Notes under the pieces: model-generated
Seen by the model: only the letters and a program-made list of their open reading frames with translations
Database searches by the model: none
Told to the model about the DNA's origin: nothing
Translations under genes and position numbers: made by a program
Shown: positions 1-7,692 of the stretch, in pieces
Position numbering within the stretch: position 1 is the stretch's first letter
How the letters are laid out: every line of letters starts with the position of its first letter
Source of the DNA: CAYQQK01 sp964420065
GTDB lineage: Bacteria; Bacillota; Dethiobacteria; DTU022
Assembly: GCA_964420065.1 (NCBI GenBank)
Contig: CAYQQK010000016.1
Span: 1-52,306 of the forward strand
Length of the DNA: 52,306 nt
Reading direction: 5' to 3'

Positions 1-98
1 CCATAACCAACATGGCTTTGACCTCATTTATCAAAGCGCATTTGCGGAATGCCTGATAACACTCCGGGGCTTCTGATCCGACGGCTTCCCGGGGAACG

Positions 99-127
99 TT
101 GCCTCCGTCCAAATTTTTTGGTATACT
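99..127 (+). promoter_or_regulatory. Sigma-A type promoter for the membrane protein / FtsH-like pair
   Basis: TTGCCT at 99-104 and TATACT at 122-127 are 17 bp apart, and a TG at 119-120 makes the -10 box extended. Transcription should begin near 134, about 30 nt before the ATG at 166. The 98 bases to the left contain only a short open frame running in from the window edge to a TGA at 74-76, which I could not identify. Confidence 0.65.
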
Positions 128-165
128 GTATTACATTATGTCAACCAATACCGAGGAGCTGGAGT

Positions 166-696
166 ATGCGTGAGCTTAGATGGCCGGTCATTATTGCAAC
201 CGCAACGGTGGCGTTGGCTCTGTTTCTAGGAGCCTACTACTACCACCAGCACTACTTGCAGGAAGCCCCGTTGGTTGAGCAGTTGATCCGGTTGGAGGGA
301 GTGCGCGGGGCCCAGGTTAGCCGTAAAAAAGGGCAGCCCGTGGTCACTGTCACGCCGGAGCCGTCTTACGACGGTTCATTGCCGGCGCTTTACGCGGAGG
401 TAGAAGAGATCTCGCAACGCGAACTGAAAAACGAGCCGGAGGTACGGATCACCGACCGGCGCAACCCGCACCTTGAGGCTTTCTCCCGTTCTGTTACTCC
501 GGCTCTCTACGAGGGGGCGCGACTCGGCAATTATCGTTCGGTGGCTGAAAGTGTCGCGCAGGCGGCCGGAGTTTACCGGGTCGAGGACGCGTTTTTTTCG
601 GTCGACTACCGGCATCTTTACCTGCAAGCCCGCGACGGTGATCACTACCTGTACCTGGTGATCCCCCTGGAACAGTCCCCGGAAGGGAGAGCTTGA
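166..696 (+). CDS. Single-pass membrane protein of unknown function
   Basis: A 176-residue protein I do not recognise. Residues 7-25 form one hydrophobic helix after a short charged N-terminus (MRELRWP), so the remaining ~150 mostly polar residues probably lie outside the cytoplasm or on one membrane face. The ATG at 166 is preferred over an in-frame ATG at 49 because GAGGAGCTGGAG lies just upstream and the 166 start places the helix at the N-terminus; the 49 start would also precede the promoter at 99-127. The stop codon overlaps the TTG start of the FtsH-like protease gene, so the two are probably co-translated. By inference it could be an adaptor or partner of that protease, but nothing in the sequence proves this. 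Confidence 0.75.
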   Translation: MRELRWPVIIATATVALALFLGAYYYHQHYLQEAPLVEQLIRLEGVRGAQVSRKKGQPVVTVTPEPSYDGSLPALYAEVEEISQRELKNEPEVRITDRRNPHLEAFSRSVTPALYEGARLGNYRSVAESVAQAAGVYRVEDAFFSVDYRHLYLQARDGDHYLYLVIPLEQSPEGRA

Positions 697-2192
697 TCTT
701 GCGTGAAATTGGCCTCGGGCTGACCATAGCAGCAGCGATCGTCTTTTTGTGGTTTAATAACAGCTTTTTGCCGGTGCTACTCCTGGCGGTTCTGTTTGTT
801 TTCCTGTTTCGTTTTACCGGGATCAAAACACCCCGGATCGGGGTCCCCGGCAGTAAAAGCATGAAAGGCCGGACGGTGGTGGATTTTAACCAGATCGGCG
901 GCCAGGAACCGGCCAAAAAGGAGTTGCTGGAGGCACTTGAATTCGTTTTGAAACCCCGTCAACTGCAGGCCATGGGCATTCGCCCTCTCAAGGGGGTCAT
1001 GCTTGTCGGCCCGCCGGGAACGGGAAAAACCCTTTTAGCAAAAGCGGCGGCGGGTTATACCCGTTCCGCCTTTGTCAGCGTTGCCGGCAGCGAGTTTATT
1101 GAAATGTATGCCGGTGTCGGCGCCCAGCGAGTCCGGCAGGTATTTCAGCAATGCCGTACCCTGGCCCGGCGCGAAGGCAAGAAAAGCGCGCTCCTTTTTA
1201 TTGACGAGATTGATATCCTGGGGGGGAAACGGGGTAGCCACGCCAGTCACCTTGAATACGACCAGACCCTGAACCAACTGCTGGTGGAAATGGATGGAGT
1301 GGGTGGGGGAGAGGTGCAAATCCTGGTCATCGGAGCCACGAACCGTCCCGAAGCTCTGGATAAGGCCCTGGTCCGTCCGGGCCGTTTCGACCGGATTGTT
1401 CAGGTCGAGCTGCCCGACCTGGAGGGGCGGCTGCAAATTTTGAAGCTGCATTTGAAAAATAAACCGCTGCATGAAGAAGTATGCATCGAAAAAGTAGCCC
1501 GGGAAACCTTCGGCTTCTCCGGGGCGCACCTGGAAAGCCTGGCCAACGAGGCGGCTATATTGGCGTTACGGGAAGGAGCCTCGCGTATCAAGGAGAGCCA
1601 CCTGGTCGACGCTGTTGAAAAAGTGATTCTGGGCGAAAAGTTGGACCGCAAGCCCGAACAGGAAGAGATCTGGCGCATCGCCGTCCACGAAACGGGGCAT
1701 GCCCTGGTGAGCGAAGCGGTCAGGCCCGGCTCTGTTTCCACCATTACCATTACCCCCCGGGGGAAGGCCATGGGATACGTGCGCCAGAACCAGGACCGCG
1801 ACTATTATCTTTATACGCGGGAACATTTTGAACAGCAGATCGCCATGCTCCTCGGCGGGTCGGCCAGTGAGAAACTGGTCCTGGGGGAAATGAGTACCGG
1901 TTCGGCCGGTGATTTCAAACAGGCCATGGAGTTGGCGCGAAAGATCGTCGCCTCCGGCCTCTCCAGCCTGGGCGTAGTCAGTGTAAAAGACATGCCACGG
2001 GGCGTGTTACACCGTACCTTGTGCCAGATCATTGCCGCGCAGGAACAATGGGTGGGGAATCACCTTTCGCGGCAAAAAGAAGCCATTTTTGAGATCGCCC
2101 GCTGTCTGGTGGAAAAGGAAAAGGTCACCGGCGACTTTCTGCGCGATCTTCTGTCCGGTTTTCCCCGGCAAGTACCCCCAAAAATTCTTTAA
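693..2192 (+). CDS. Compact FtsH-like AAA ATPase / M41 zinc metalloprotease
   Basis: A membrane-anchored ATP-dependent protease of the FtsH type. Two hydrophobic helices (about residues 8-20 and 26-41) are separated by only a few residues, so the extracytoplasmic domain of classical FtsH is missing. The AAA module has Walker A GPPGTGKT (106-113), Walker B LLFIDEID (near 167-174) and the second region of homology around GATNRPEALD (214-223). The peptidase domain has HETGH (332-336) and a distal acidic ligand candidate in STGSAGDF. At 499 residues it is well short of the usual 600-650, yet all visible catalytic residues are present, so it is probably active. The TTG at 693 overlaps the previous stop; a second in-frame TTG at 699 is better spaced from GGGAG at 685-689. 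It is probably a specialised paralogue rather than the housekeeping FtsH. Confidence 0.88.
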   Translation: MILREIGLGLTIAAAIVFLWFNNSFLPVLLLAVLFVFLFRFTGIKTPRIGVPGSKSMKGRTVVDFNQIGGQEPAKKELLEALEFVLKPRQLQAMGIRPLKGVMLVGPPGTGKTLLAKAAAGYTRSAFVSVAGSEFIEMYAGVGAQRVRQVFQQCRTLARREGKKSALLFIDEIDILGGKRGSHASHLEYDQTLNQLLVEMDGVGGGEVQILVIGATNRPEALDKALVRPGRFDRIVQVELPDLEGRLQILKLHLKNKPLHEEVCIEKVARETFGFSGAHLESLANEAAILALREGASRIKESHLVDAVEKVILGEKLDRKPEQEEIWRIAVHETGHALVSEAVRPGSVSTITITPRGKAMGYVRQNQDRDYYLYTREHFEQQIAMLLGGSASEKLVLGEMSTGSAGDFKQAMELARKIVASGLSSLGVVSVKDMPRGVLHRTLCQIIAAQEQWVGNHLSRQKEAIFEIARCLVEKEKVTGDFLRDLLSGFPRQVPPKIL

Positions 2193-2197
2193 TTTGC

Positions 2198-2227
2198 TTC
2201 ACAAATACGGTCCCGCAATGATATAAT
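2198..2227 (+). promoter_or_regulatory. Candidate sigma-A promoter upstream of cinA
   Basis: TTCACA (2198-2203) and TATAAT (2222-2227) are separated by 18 bp, directly after the protease gene. A start near 2235 would give a leader of about 285 nt before cinA. That leader contains a short reading frame with a strong ribosome binding site (2354-2458) and a second -10-like TACAAT at 2463-2468. Confidence 0.6.
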
Positions 2228-2353
2228 AATTCTTAAAAATTTGCCCCGGCGTTTATGTTCGGCCTATCATCTTTGATACACTTGATTTTACAACATGAGA
2301 AAGCAATTTTGTGGAAATAAAACACCTTTCGTTTTTTCGGGGGAGGAACCGCG

Positions 2354-2458
2354 GTGCACGAGCTTTTAGCAAGTGCAAAAACGGCCCTGGTTTGCGCGGA
2401 GGCGATCCGAGTGGCGTTAAACGGTTTGTCCAAAATACCACGAACATATTTTACATAA
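2354..2458 (+). CDS. Candidate 34-residue small protein in the cinA leader
   Basis: A GTG start lies 7 nt after GGGGGAGG (2339-2346), one of the better ribosome binding sites in the window. It opens a frame of 34 codons closed by TAA, 62 nt before cinA. The product is a short, mildly amphipathic peptide beginning MHELLASAKTALVCAEAIRV. I do not recognise it. It fills most of the 328 bp gap between the FtsH-like gene and cinA. It could be a true small protein, a leader peptide, or chance; the placement and spacing of the ribosome binding site are the only support. Confidence 0.35.
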   Translation: MHELLASAKTALVCAEAIRVALNGLSKIPRTYFT

Positions 2459-2468
2459 AGGATACAAT
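2441..2468 (+). promoter_or_regulatory. Possible degenerate LexA box with a nearby -10 element
   Basis: CGAACATATTTTAC (2441-2454) has a perfect left half of the Gram-positive LexA consensus (CGAAC-N4-GTTYG) but a poor right half. It precedes TACAAT (2463-2468), which has no good -35 box. If functional, it would place the cinA-recA run under SOS control. The match is weak. Confidence 0.25.
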
Positions 2469-2520
2469 TTGGTCATTGCCGAAATAGTAAACGTTTTTTT
2501 AAACGAGGTGGGGGATTGCA

Positions 2521-3750
2521 GTGCAAGTTGAACTGATCTGTATTGGAAGTGAACTTTTAACCGGCCTGGTGGAAAACTCCAATGCCGGGTATCTTTCCCG
2601 CCGTCTCTGGAACAGCGGAATAGCGGTGCGGGCCCACCGCACCGTGGGTGATACTATTCCGGCCATCCAGGCAGCTGTGCTCGAAGGACTGCAGTCCAGT
2701 GAGGCGGTGCTTTGCACCGGCGGGCTTGGCCCAACTGCCGACGATCTGACGCGGGAGGCGGTGGCCGGCGCTCTGGGGCTTGCCCTGGAAAGTGATGCCG
2801 GTTGGCAAAAAAAATTGGAATTATATTTCAAGCGTAGGGGCTATCCCATGCCCGAAAACAATCGCCGGCAAGCTTTGGTTCCGGTAGGGGCAACCCTGCT
2901 GGACAATCCCCACGGTACCGCCCCGGGCCTGTTGATCCCGGTGGGCCAAAAACTGCTTTTCTTGCTGCCGGGACCGCCGTGGGAAATGCGCCCCATGTTT
3001 GAAATAAAAGTACTGCCACGGTTGCTGGAACGAACCGGTCCGGATATAACGGCTACCCGGCTTTTGAAATGTGTCGGATTGGGAGAATCGCTACTGGAAC
3101 AGCGGCTGCAGGGGTTGGGACAGTGGAAAAACCCGGAACTGTCTCTGCTGGCGCGCGGCCTCGAGGTGCGATTGCAGTTGAAGGCATACGGGACCCCGGT
3201 AGAAGTGACTGCGCTGCTGGAAGAAAGTGCAGGCCGAATCCGGACGGCGCTGGCACCGTATGTCTACGGCGAAGGTGAGGAAACCATGGCCGGAGTTGTT
3301 GCAGACCGGCTGACCCGGCGTCAGCTTACCCTGGCCCTGGCCGAATCGTGTAGCGGGGGATTACTGGCGGATACCATCACCGATACTCCAGGCAGTTCCC
3401 TTTTTTTGCAAGGAAGCGTTGTTGCTTATACCGAACAGGCAAAAACGGATCTGTTGCAGGTCTCTCCCGTGCTTCTGGAAACAGAGGGAGTGGTCAGCGA
3501 GGCCGTGGCCCTGGCCATGGCCCGGGGGGTTCGCCGTCTTTTTGGATCCGATATCGGGGTAGGAATTACCGGAGTGGCCGGGCCGGAGGGAGGTACCGCA
3601 GATACTCCAGTCGGCACGGTTTATCTTGCCGCCACCGGTCCGTTTGGGGAAAGTACCCGTTTAATTTCCAGTGCCGGTTCCCGGCGCATGAACAAAATAA
3701 GGGCTGCCCAGACCGCTCTTTACATATTATGGCTCTTGCTGGAGGACTAA
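2521..3750 (+). CDS. cinA: CinA-like bifunctional pyridine nucleotide salvage protein
   Basis: A two-domain CinA protein of 409 residues, the usual length. The N-terminal domain (about 1-165) is the COG1058/MoCF-like fold (ELLTGLVENSNAGYL, then CTGGLGPTADDLTREA), linked to ADP-ribose and related pyrophosphatase activity. The C-terminal domain (about 255-405) is the PncC-type NMN deamidase with AESCSGG and GITGVAGPEGGT. It acts in the cytoplasm in nucleotide repair or NAD salvage. It starts at GTG 2521 behind GAGGTGGGGG. The stop codon directly abuts the ATG of the next gene, so it leads the cinA-metallophosphoesterase-thpR-recA-recX run. Proximity of cinA to recA is common in Firmicutes. Confidence 0.95.
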   Translation: MQVELICIGSELLTGLVENSNAGYLSRRLWNSGIAVRAHRTVGDTIPAIQAAVLEGLQSSEAVLCTGGLGPTADDLTREAVAGALGLALESDAGWQKKLELYFKRRGYPMPENNRRQALVPVGATLLDNPHGTAPGLLIPVGQKLLFLLPGPPWEMRPMFEIKVLPRLLERTGPDITATRLLKCVGLGESLLEQRLQGLGQWKNPELSLLARGLEVRLQLKAYGTPVEVTALLEESAGRIRTALAPYVYGEGEETMAGVVADRLTRRQLTLALAESCSGGLLADTITDTPGSSLFLQGSVVAYTEQAKTDLLQVSPVLLETEGVVSEAVALAMARGVRRLFGSDIGVGITGVAGPEGGTADTPVGTVYLAATGPFGESTRLISSAGSRRMNKIRAAQTALYILWLLLED

Positions 3751-5187
3751 ATGGGCAAACCAAGGCCGGAAGTCGTCCTGGAAACGGTCAAGATCCTGCT
3801 TCTATCACTTTTAGGAGCATTTTTGACACTAAGTTATTTCAGTGCGGTCCAGTTTTCATCAAGCGCTTTTACTTTTGTGGTCCAGTTGCTGCCGTTTCGA
3901 TCCGGGGAAACGGTGTTTTTCTTCCCCCCGGTAGGGCAGGTTATGGCCACAACCCACCATTGGCTGTTTCAGATCCGGATGACCCTGGTAAATATTGATC
4001 CGGGACAGATGAAGGATGTTTTGGCGGAACTGGCTGTTTTGCCAAATACGGAAAGCGTTGGGGCTTTCCAGACAGAACTGTCAAGACTGGCCGGCCGTTT
4101 TGCCCTACGTTGCGTTACCGTTGCATTTACCGGTGGGACAGGTGCGGTATTGCTTCTGACCCGAAAACTCGACCGGCGCGCACTCTGCGGCGGCCTGGCC
4201 GCAGCCCTGGTCTTTATCTTCCTGTTTGCCGTTACAGTCGTGTCACCGTATGATTTGAACGCCTTTGACACCCCCCGTTTCACCGGCGCCCTTGAGGCGG
4301 CGCCATGGGTAGTCAACCTGGTTACCGAAACGATTGACAGTTTGCGAACACTGGGTGAACGCCTGGAGATGATCACCGCCGATATTTACGATCTTTTTGG
4401 GCAACTGGAACAGGTGCGACCCCCGGCCACTCCTTCGGAGATTCGAGTGCTCCATGTATCGGACATTCACAATAACCCTGCCGCTTTCGACCTGATCGAT
4501 AAAATTGTAAGGACTTTCGAGGTTGATCTGGTTATTGATACCGGTGATATTACTGATTACGGGACCATCGTCGAGGCTGAACTGCTGTCCCGGATTACGG
4601 GTCTTGATGTGCCATACCTGTTTGTGCCCGGTAACCATGATTCACCGGTGGTAATCGAGGCCATGGAAGAGGCCGGAGCCGTGGTTCTGGATCGGGCGGT
4701 GGTGCCGGTGACAGGATTGAAGGTAGCCGGCATTGCCGATCCCTCCTCCTACAGCCCCGAAATGACGATCGCTCCAACCGAAGAGCTGGAGAAAATAGGA
4801 CTGGCGTTTCGTGACGACCTTGAAACGAGGGGCGAACAGCCCGACCTTTTGGCGGTGCACAACCCGGCCATGGGCACTCCGTTTGCCCGCTCGGTCCCGC
4901 TTGTTTTAAGCGGGCACAGTCACCGCCCCGCTGTGACCTTTACCAATGGGACAGTTCTGGTTAACGCCGGCACCACCGGGGCCGCCGGTTTACGGGGGCT
5001 CCAGTCACCCGATAATCATCCTTTCAGTGTCGTTATTCTCTACTTCAACCGGGATGAAGAAAAAAAACCATACCTGACCATGGCCGATTTGATCTGGATC
5101 CACCAGTACCAGAAGGATTTTGTTTTGCAACGTTATTACCCTCCCGGAGAATCGGAAGGACCGTTGAAGACGTTCGAAACGGAATAA
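3751..5187 (+). CDS. Membrane-anchored calcineurin-like metallophosphoesterase
   Basis: A 478-residue protein. The N-terminal ~170 residues contain three hydrophobic stretches (about 14-32, 115-135 and 148-168). The C-terminal ~250 residues are a calcineurin-like metallophosphoesterase. Its metal-binding motifs appear in order: LHVSDIHNN, IDTGDITDYG, VPGNHDSP and LSGHSHRP. The substrate is unknown. It starts at ATG 3751 immediately after the cinA stop, using GGAGGA inside the end of cinA, so the genes are translationally linked. Because the enzyme domain follows the membrane part, it probably works at the membrane face, but which side cannot be decided here. Confidence 0.85.
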   Translation: MGKPRPEVVLETVKILLLSLLGAFLTLSYFSAVQFSSSAFTFVVQLLPFRSGETVFFFPPVGQVMATTHHWLFQIRMTLVNIDPGQMKDVLAELAVLPNTESVGAFQTELSRLAGRFALRCVTVAFTGGTGAVLLLTRKLDRRALCGGLAAALVFIFLFAVTVVSPYDLNAFDTPRFTGALEAAPWVVNLVTETIDSLRTLGERLEMITADIYDLFGQLEQVRPPATPSEIRVLHVSDIHNNPAAFDLIDKIVRTFEVDLVIDTGDITDYGTIVEAELLSRITGLDVPYLFVPGNHDSPVVIEAMEEAGAVVLDRAVVPVTGLKVAGIADPSSYSPEMTIAPTEELEKIGLAFRDDLETRGEQPDLLAVHNPAMGTPFARSVPLVLSGHSHRPAVTFTNGTVLVNAGTTGAAGLRGLQSPDNHPFSVVILYFNRDEEKKPYLTMADLIWIHQYQKDFVLQRYYPPGESEGPLKTFETE

Positions 5188-5265
5188 TTGAAAGGCACGG
5201 CAGGAAGGGAGAAAGTATTCCGGAATCGAATCAACCGGAAGCGGATAAGTAACGTGGAGGTAGCC

Positions 5266-5841
5266 ATGCGCCTGTTTGTTGCCATTGATCTGTCCGGCGA
5301 ACAAAAAAAATCGCTGCAGTTGCTACAGCAGCGTGCACAAGGATACCTGGCCGGGGTCAAGTGGACCGCTCCGGAGGGTATGCATCTCACTCTCAATTTT
5401 TTGGGTGAGGTTGAAACGAGCCGCTTGCCCGCGATTAGAACAGCCCTGGTCGAAACCGCTTCCGTCACAGCCCCTGTTTTTTTTCGCCCGGGCGGGGTGG
5501 GGGTATTCCCGACGACCCGGCGGGCCCGGGTGATCTGGGCCGGCCTGGTTGCAGGAAAACGAGCACTTGCCGCCGCCGCCGCCCGTCTGGAGGAATCCCT
5601 GTTCCGGCAGGCCGGTTTTCAGCCGGAGAGGCGTTCGTTTATGCCCCACCTCACTATTGGCCGGGTTCGCAAACCGGTGGAGGAGAGGTTGACCAACAAG
5701 TTTCTTGGTATGGAAAAAGCTTTCCAGGCCGAGGAAAAGACAGCCCTTGAAATAGTACTTTACGAAAGCCGTCTCGGTAGGCACGGCGCTGTTTATTATA
5801 CTCTGGAGAAAATACAACTTAATACAGCGGCAGGTAAATAG
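5266..5841 (+). CDS. thpR: RNA 2',3'-cyclic phosphodiesterase (LigT family)
   Basis: A 191-residue 2H phosphoesterase. Both catalytic HxTx motifs are present: HLTL in the first half (MHLTLNFLGEV) and HLTI in the second (PHLTIGRVR). The family hydrolyses 2',3'-cyclic phosphates on RNA ends and can ligate tRNA halves in vitro. The start is ATG 5266, five bases after GGAGG (5256-5260); an open frame reaches further upstream to 5188 but lacks a ribosome binding site, and MRLFVAIDL is the typical N-terminus. It lies between the metallophosphoesterase and recA on the same strand. Confidence 0.92.
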   Translation: MRLFVAIDLSGEQKKSLQLLQQRAQGYLAGVKWTAPEGMHLTLNFLGEVETSRLPAIRTALVETASVTAPVFFRPGGVGVFPTTRRARVIWAGLVAGKRALAAAAARLEESLFRQAGFQPERRSFMPHLTIGRVRKPVEERLTNKFLGMEKAFQAEEKTALEIVLYESRLGRHGAVYYTLEKIQLNTAAGK

Positions 5842-5902
5842 TGGCGTTTCCGCGAATGAATCAATATGTTTGAGACCGATTTTACCCAAGGGGGTTGTTG
5901 AT

Positions 5903-6943
5903 ATGGAGAAGGATAAAGCACTGGAAGTGGCTTTAATACAGATCGAAAAACAGTTTGGCAAGGGTTCAATCATGAAGTTGGGACAGACAGTGAAAGCGGG
6001 TGTGGATGTGATCCCGTCGGGTTGTCTTTCCCTCGATGTGGCCCTCGGCGTCGGTGGTATGCCCCGCGGACGGGTCATCGAAATATTTGGGCCGGAATCC
6101 TCCGGTAAAACTACTGTCGCTTTGCACGTGATTGCCGAGGCTCAAAAAAGGGGCGGTTATGCCGCATTTATCGATGCCGAACACGCTTTGGACCCGCACT
6201 ATGCCTCCCGGCTGGGGGTAAATATCGAAGAACTGCTGGTTTCGCAGCCTGATACCGGAGAGCAGGCCCTGGAAATCGCCGAAGCCCTGGTGCGTAGCGC
6301 CGCGATCGATGTCCTGGTGATCGATTCGGTGGCCGCTCTGGTCCCCCGGGCCGAGATCGAAGGAGAAATGGGAGACACCCATGTCGGCTTGCAAGCGCGC
6401 TTGATGTCCCAAGCCTTACGCAAGCTTTCCGGGGCAATCAGTAAATCGCAGACTATTGCTATTTTCATCAACCAGATTCGGGAAAAGGTTGGGATCATGT
6501 TCGGTAACCCGGAAACAACTCCGGGAGGCCGTGCGTTAAAATTCTATTCCAGCCTGCGCCTGGACGTGCGAAGGGTGGAAATGCTCAAACAGGGAGATGA
6601 GGCTGTCGGTAACCGGACCAGGGTTAAAGTGGTGAAGAATAAGGTTGCGCCGCCATTTCGCACGGCGGAGTTCGACATCATGTACGGAAGTGGTATTTCC
6701 CGCGAGGGGATTCTGCTCAACCTGGGGCAAGAGCTCAAACTACTGAACAAAAGTGGAGCCTGGTACTCCTACGGCGAAGAGCGCCTCGGCCAGGGGCGTG
6801 AAAACGCGCGCGATTTTTTGAAGAACAACCCCGCTATTGCTGCAGAAATAGAACAAAAAATACGCCAGGCCCACGAGTTGGACCCGCCCGGGGATATTGA
6901 TCCGGCCGAAGGAACCCCCACCAAAGAAACATCGAAAAAATAG
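5903..6943 (+). CDS. recA: Recombinase RecA
   Basis: A full-length RecA of 346 residues that forms the filament on single-stranded DNA for strand exchange and triggers LexA self-cleavage. Typical features are the N-terminal ALEVALIQIEKQFGKGSIMK, Walker A GPESSGKT, the LexA-coprotease and DNA-binding loop region, and an acidic C-terminus. The start is ATG 5903, eight bases after AAGGGGG (5888-5894); an upstream TTG would add 11 residues not typical of the family. No complete LexA box is visible in the 61 bases upstream, only a right half-site (ATGTTTG at 5866-5872). SOS control might instead act further upstream, before cinA. Confidence 0.99.
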   Translation: MEKDKALEVALIQIEKQFGKGSIMKLGQTVKAGVDVIPSGCLSLDVALGVGGMPRGRVIEIFGPESSGKTTVALHVIAEAQKRGGYAAFIDAEHALDPHYASRLGVNIEELLVSQPDTGEQALEIAEALVRSAAIDVLVIDSVAALVPRAEIEGEMGDTHVGLQARLMSQALRKLSGAISKSQTIAIFINQIREKVGIMFGNPETTPGGRALKFYSSLRLDVRRVEMLKQGDEAVGNRTRVKVVKNKVAPPFRTAEFDIMYGSGISREGILLNLGQELKLLNKSGAWYSYGEERLGQGRENARDFLKNNPAIAAEIEQKIRQAHELDPPGDIDPAEGTPTKETSKK

Positions 6944-6966
6944 AGATCGTAATGGGGGGGGCGGCT

Positions 6967-7455
6967 GTGGCCAACGGACGGGACGAGTTAAAAGCAGCCC
7001 GGAACCGGCTTTTGCGGCTACTTGATTTTCGGCCAAGAAGCCGTTTTGAAGCTGAAGTAATATTACGGCGGGAAGGTTATGCTTTACCGGTAATCGAAAC
7101 GGCTCTGGCAGAAATAGAACGTCTCGGGTACATCAACGATGCGTGTTTTTGTAACGAATATGCCTACAGCCGCTTCCACCGTGGTTACGGACCGCATCGG
7201 ATTCGCCTCGAGCTGAAACAAAAAAGGGTCGCGGCAAGCCTGGTGGAAGAAGTGTTGGCCACCATTTTTGATGGGTCCGTGGAAACGGACCGGGCCCGTT
7301 CCCTTCTGGTCAAAAAACTTTCACCCGGTTATGATCCTGCCGATCGCGCGATGCGCAGGCGTTGTGCAAACTTTTTGCAACGCCGTGGTTTCGGGAAGGA
7401 GGTTATCCGGTTTCTTTTACCGGAATATTTTCACGGGGAAACAAGCTTTTCTTGA
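6967..7455 (+). CDS. recX: RecA regulator RecX
   Basis: A RecX-family protein of 162 residues made of three-helix repeats, recognisable from LLDFRPRSRFEAEVILRREGY and IERLGYINDACFCNEY. RecX binds RecA filaments and modulates them; here it follows recA by a few bases. The GTG at 6967 is preferred because a run of eight G (6954-6961) sits five bases before it; an ATG at 6952 would add five residues but has no ribosome binding site. The TGA stop (7453-7455) lies inside the TTGACA -35 box of the next promoter. Confidence 0.93.
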   Translation: MANGRDELKAARNRLLRLLDFRPRSRFEAEVILRREGYALPVIETALAEIERLGYINDACFCNEYAYSRFHRGYGPHRIRLELKQKRVAASLVEEVLATIFDGSVETDRARSLLVKKLSPGYDPADRAMRRRCANFLQRRGFGKEVIRFLLPEYFHGETSFS

Positions 7456-7480
7456 CATAAATTTAACAAAAGAGTACAAT
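7452..7480 (+). promoter_or_regulatory. Consensus sigma-A promoter for the rny leader
   Basis: A perfect TTGACA (7452-7457), a 17-bp spacer and TACAAT (7475-7480). The -35 box contains the recX stop codon. Transcription should begin near 7487, giving a leader of about 205 nt before rny. Confidence 0.85.
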
Positions 7481-7486
7481 GAAATC

Positions 7487-7660
7487 GGATGCAGAACTCA
7501 ACACTTTAATCTTGGTAAGGGCATTCATAACTGAAAAGAGAAGGCCCAGGTGTGCGTAAGCACTGCACATATATTTTTATAACCACATAGATGATTTTAC
7601 CCCATAAGGAAGATCAGGCCTTCTCTTTTTAAGCTGTGTATTGTCACAGTTTATTTTTTA
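7487..7660 (+). ncRNA. Structured rny leader or independent small RNA
   Basis: The RNA from the strong promoter contains a perfect 13-bp stem (7534-7546 with 7617-7629, AAAAGAGAAGGCC and its complement) closing a 70-nt loop. Inside is a small hairpin, GTGC-GUAA-GCAC (7552-7563), with a GNRA tetraloop. The right arm of the long stem runs into a T tract (ends 7630). A second hairpin, CTGTG/CACAG (7634-7649), is followed by another T-rich stretch (7650-7660). GGTAA near 7515 could pair with TTACC near 7597, suggesting a pseudoknot. The layout resembles a riboswitch-like attenuator or a short stand-alone RNA. It matches no family I can name. Confidence 0.5.
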
Positions 7661-7692
7661 TATTTATCGGCATAGAATTGGAGGTGAAGTGG

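Noticed and set aside
5842..5902. LexA box before recA
   Set aside because: Only the right half-site ATGTTTG is present; the left half shows no match to CGAAC.
7487..7660. 6S RNA, tmRNA or a known riboswitch class for the rny leader
   Set aside because: The closing stem plus loop is about 96 nt, too short for 6S RNA, and no T-box, tRNA-like or riboswitch consensus segments are present.
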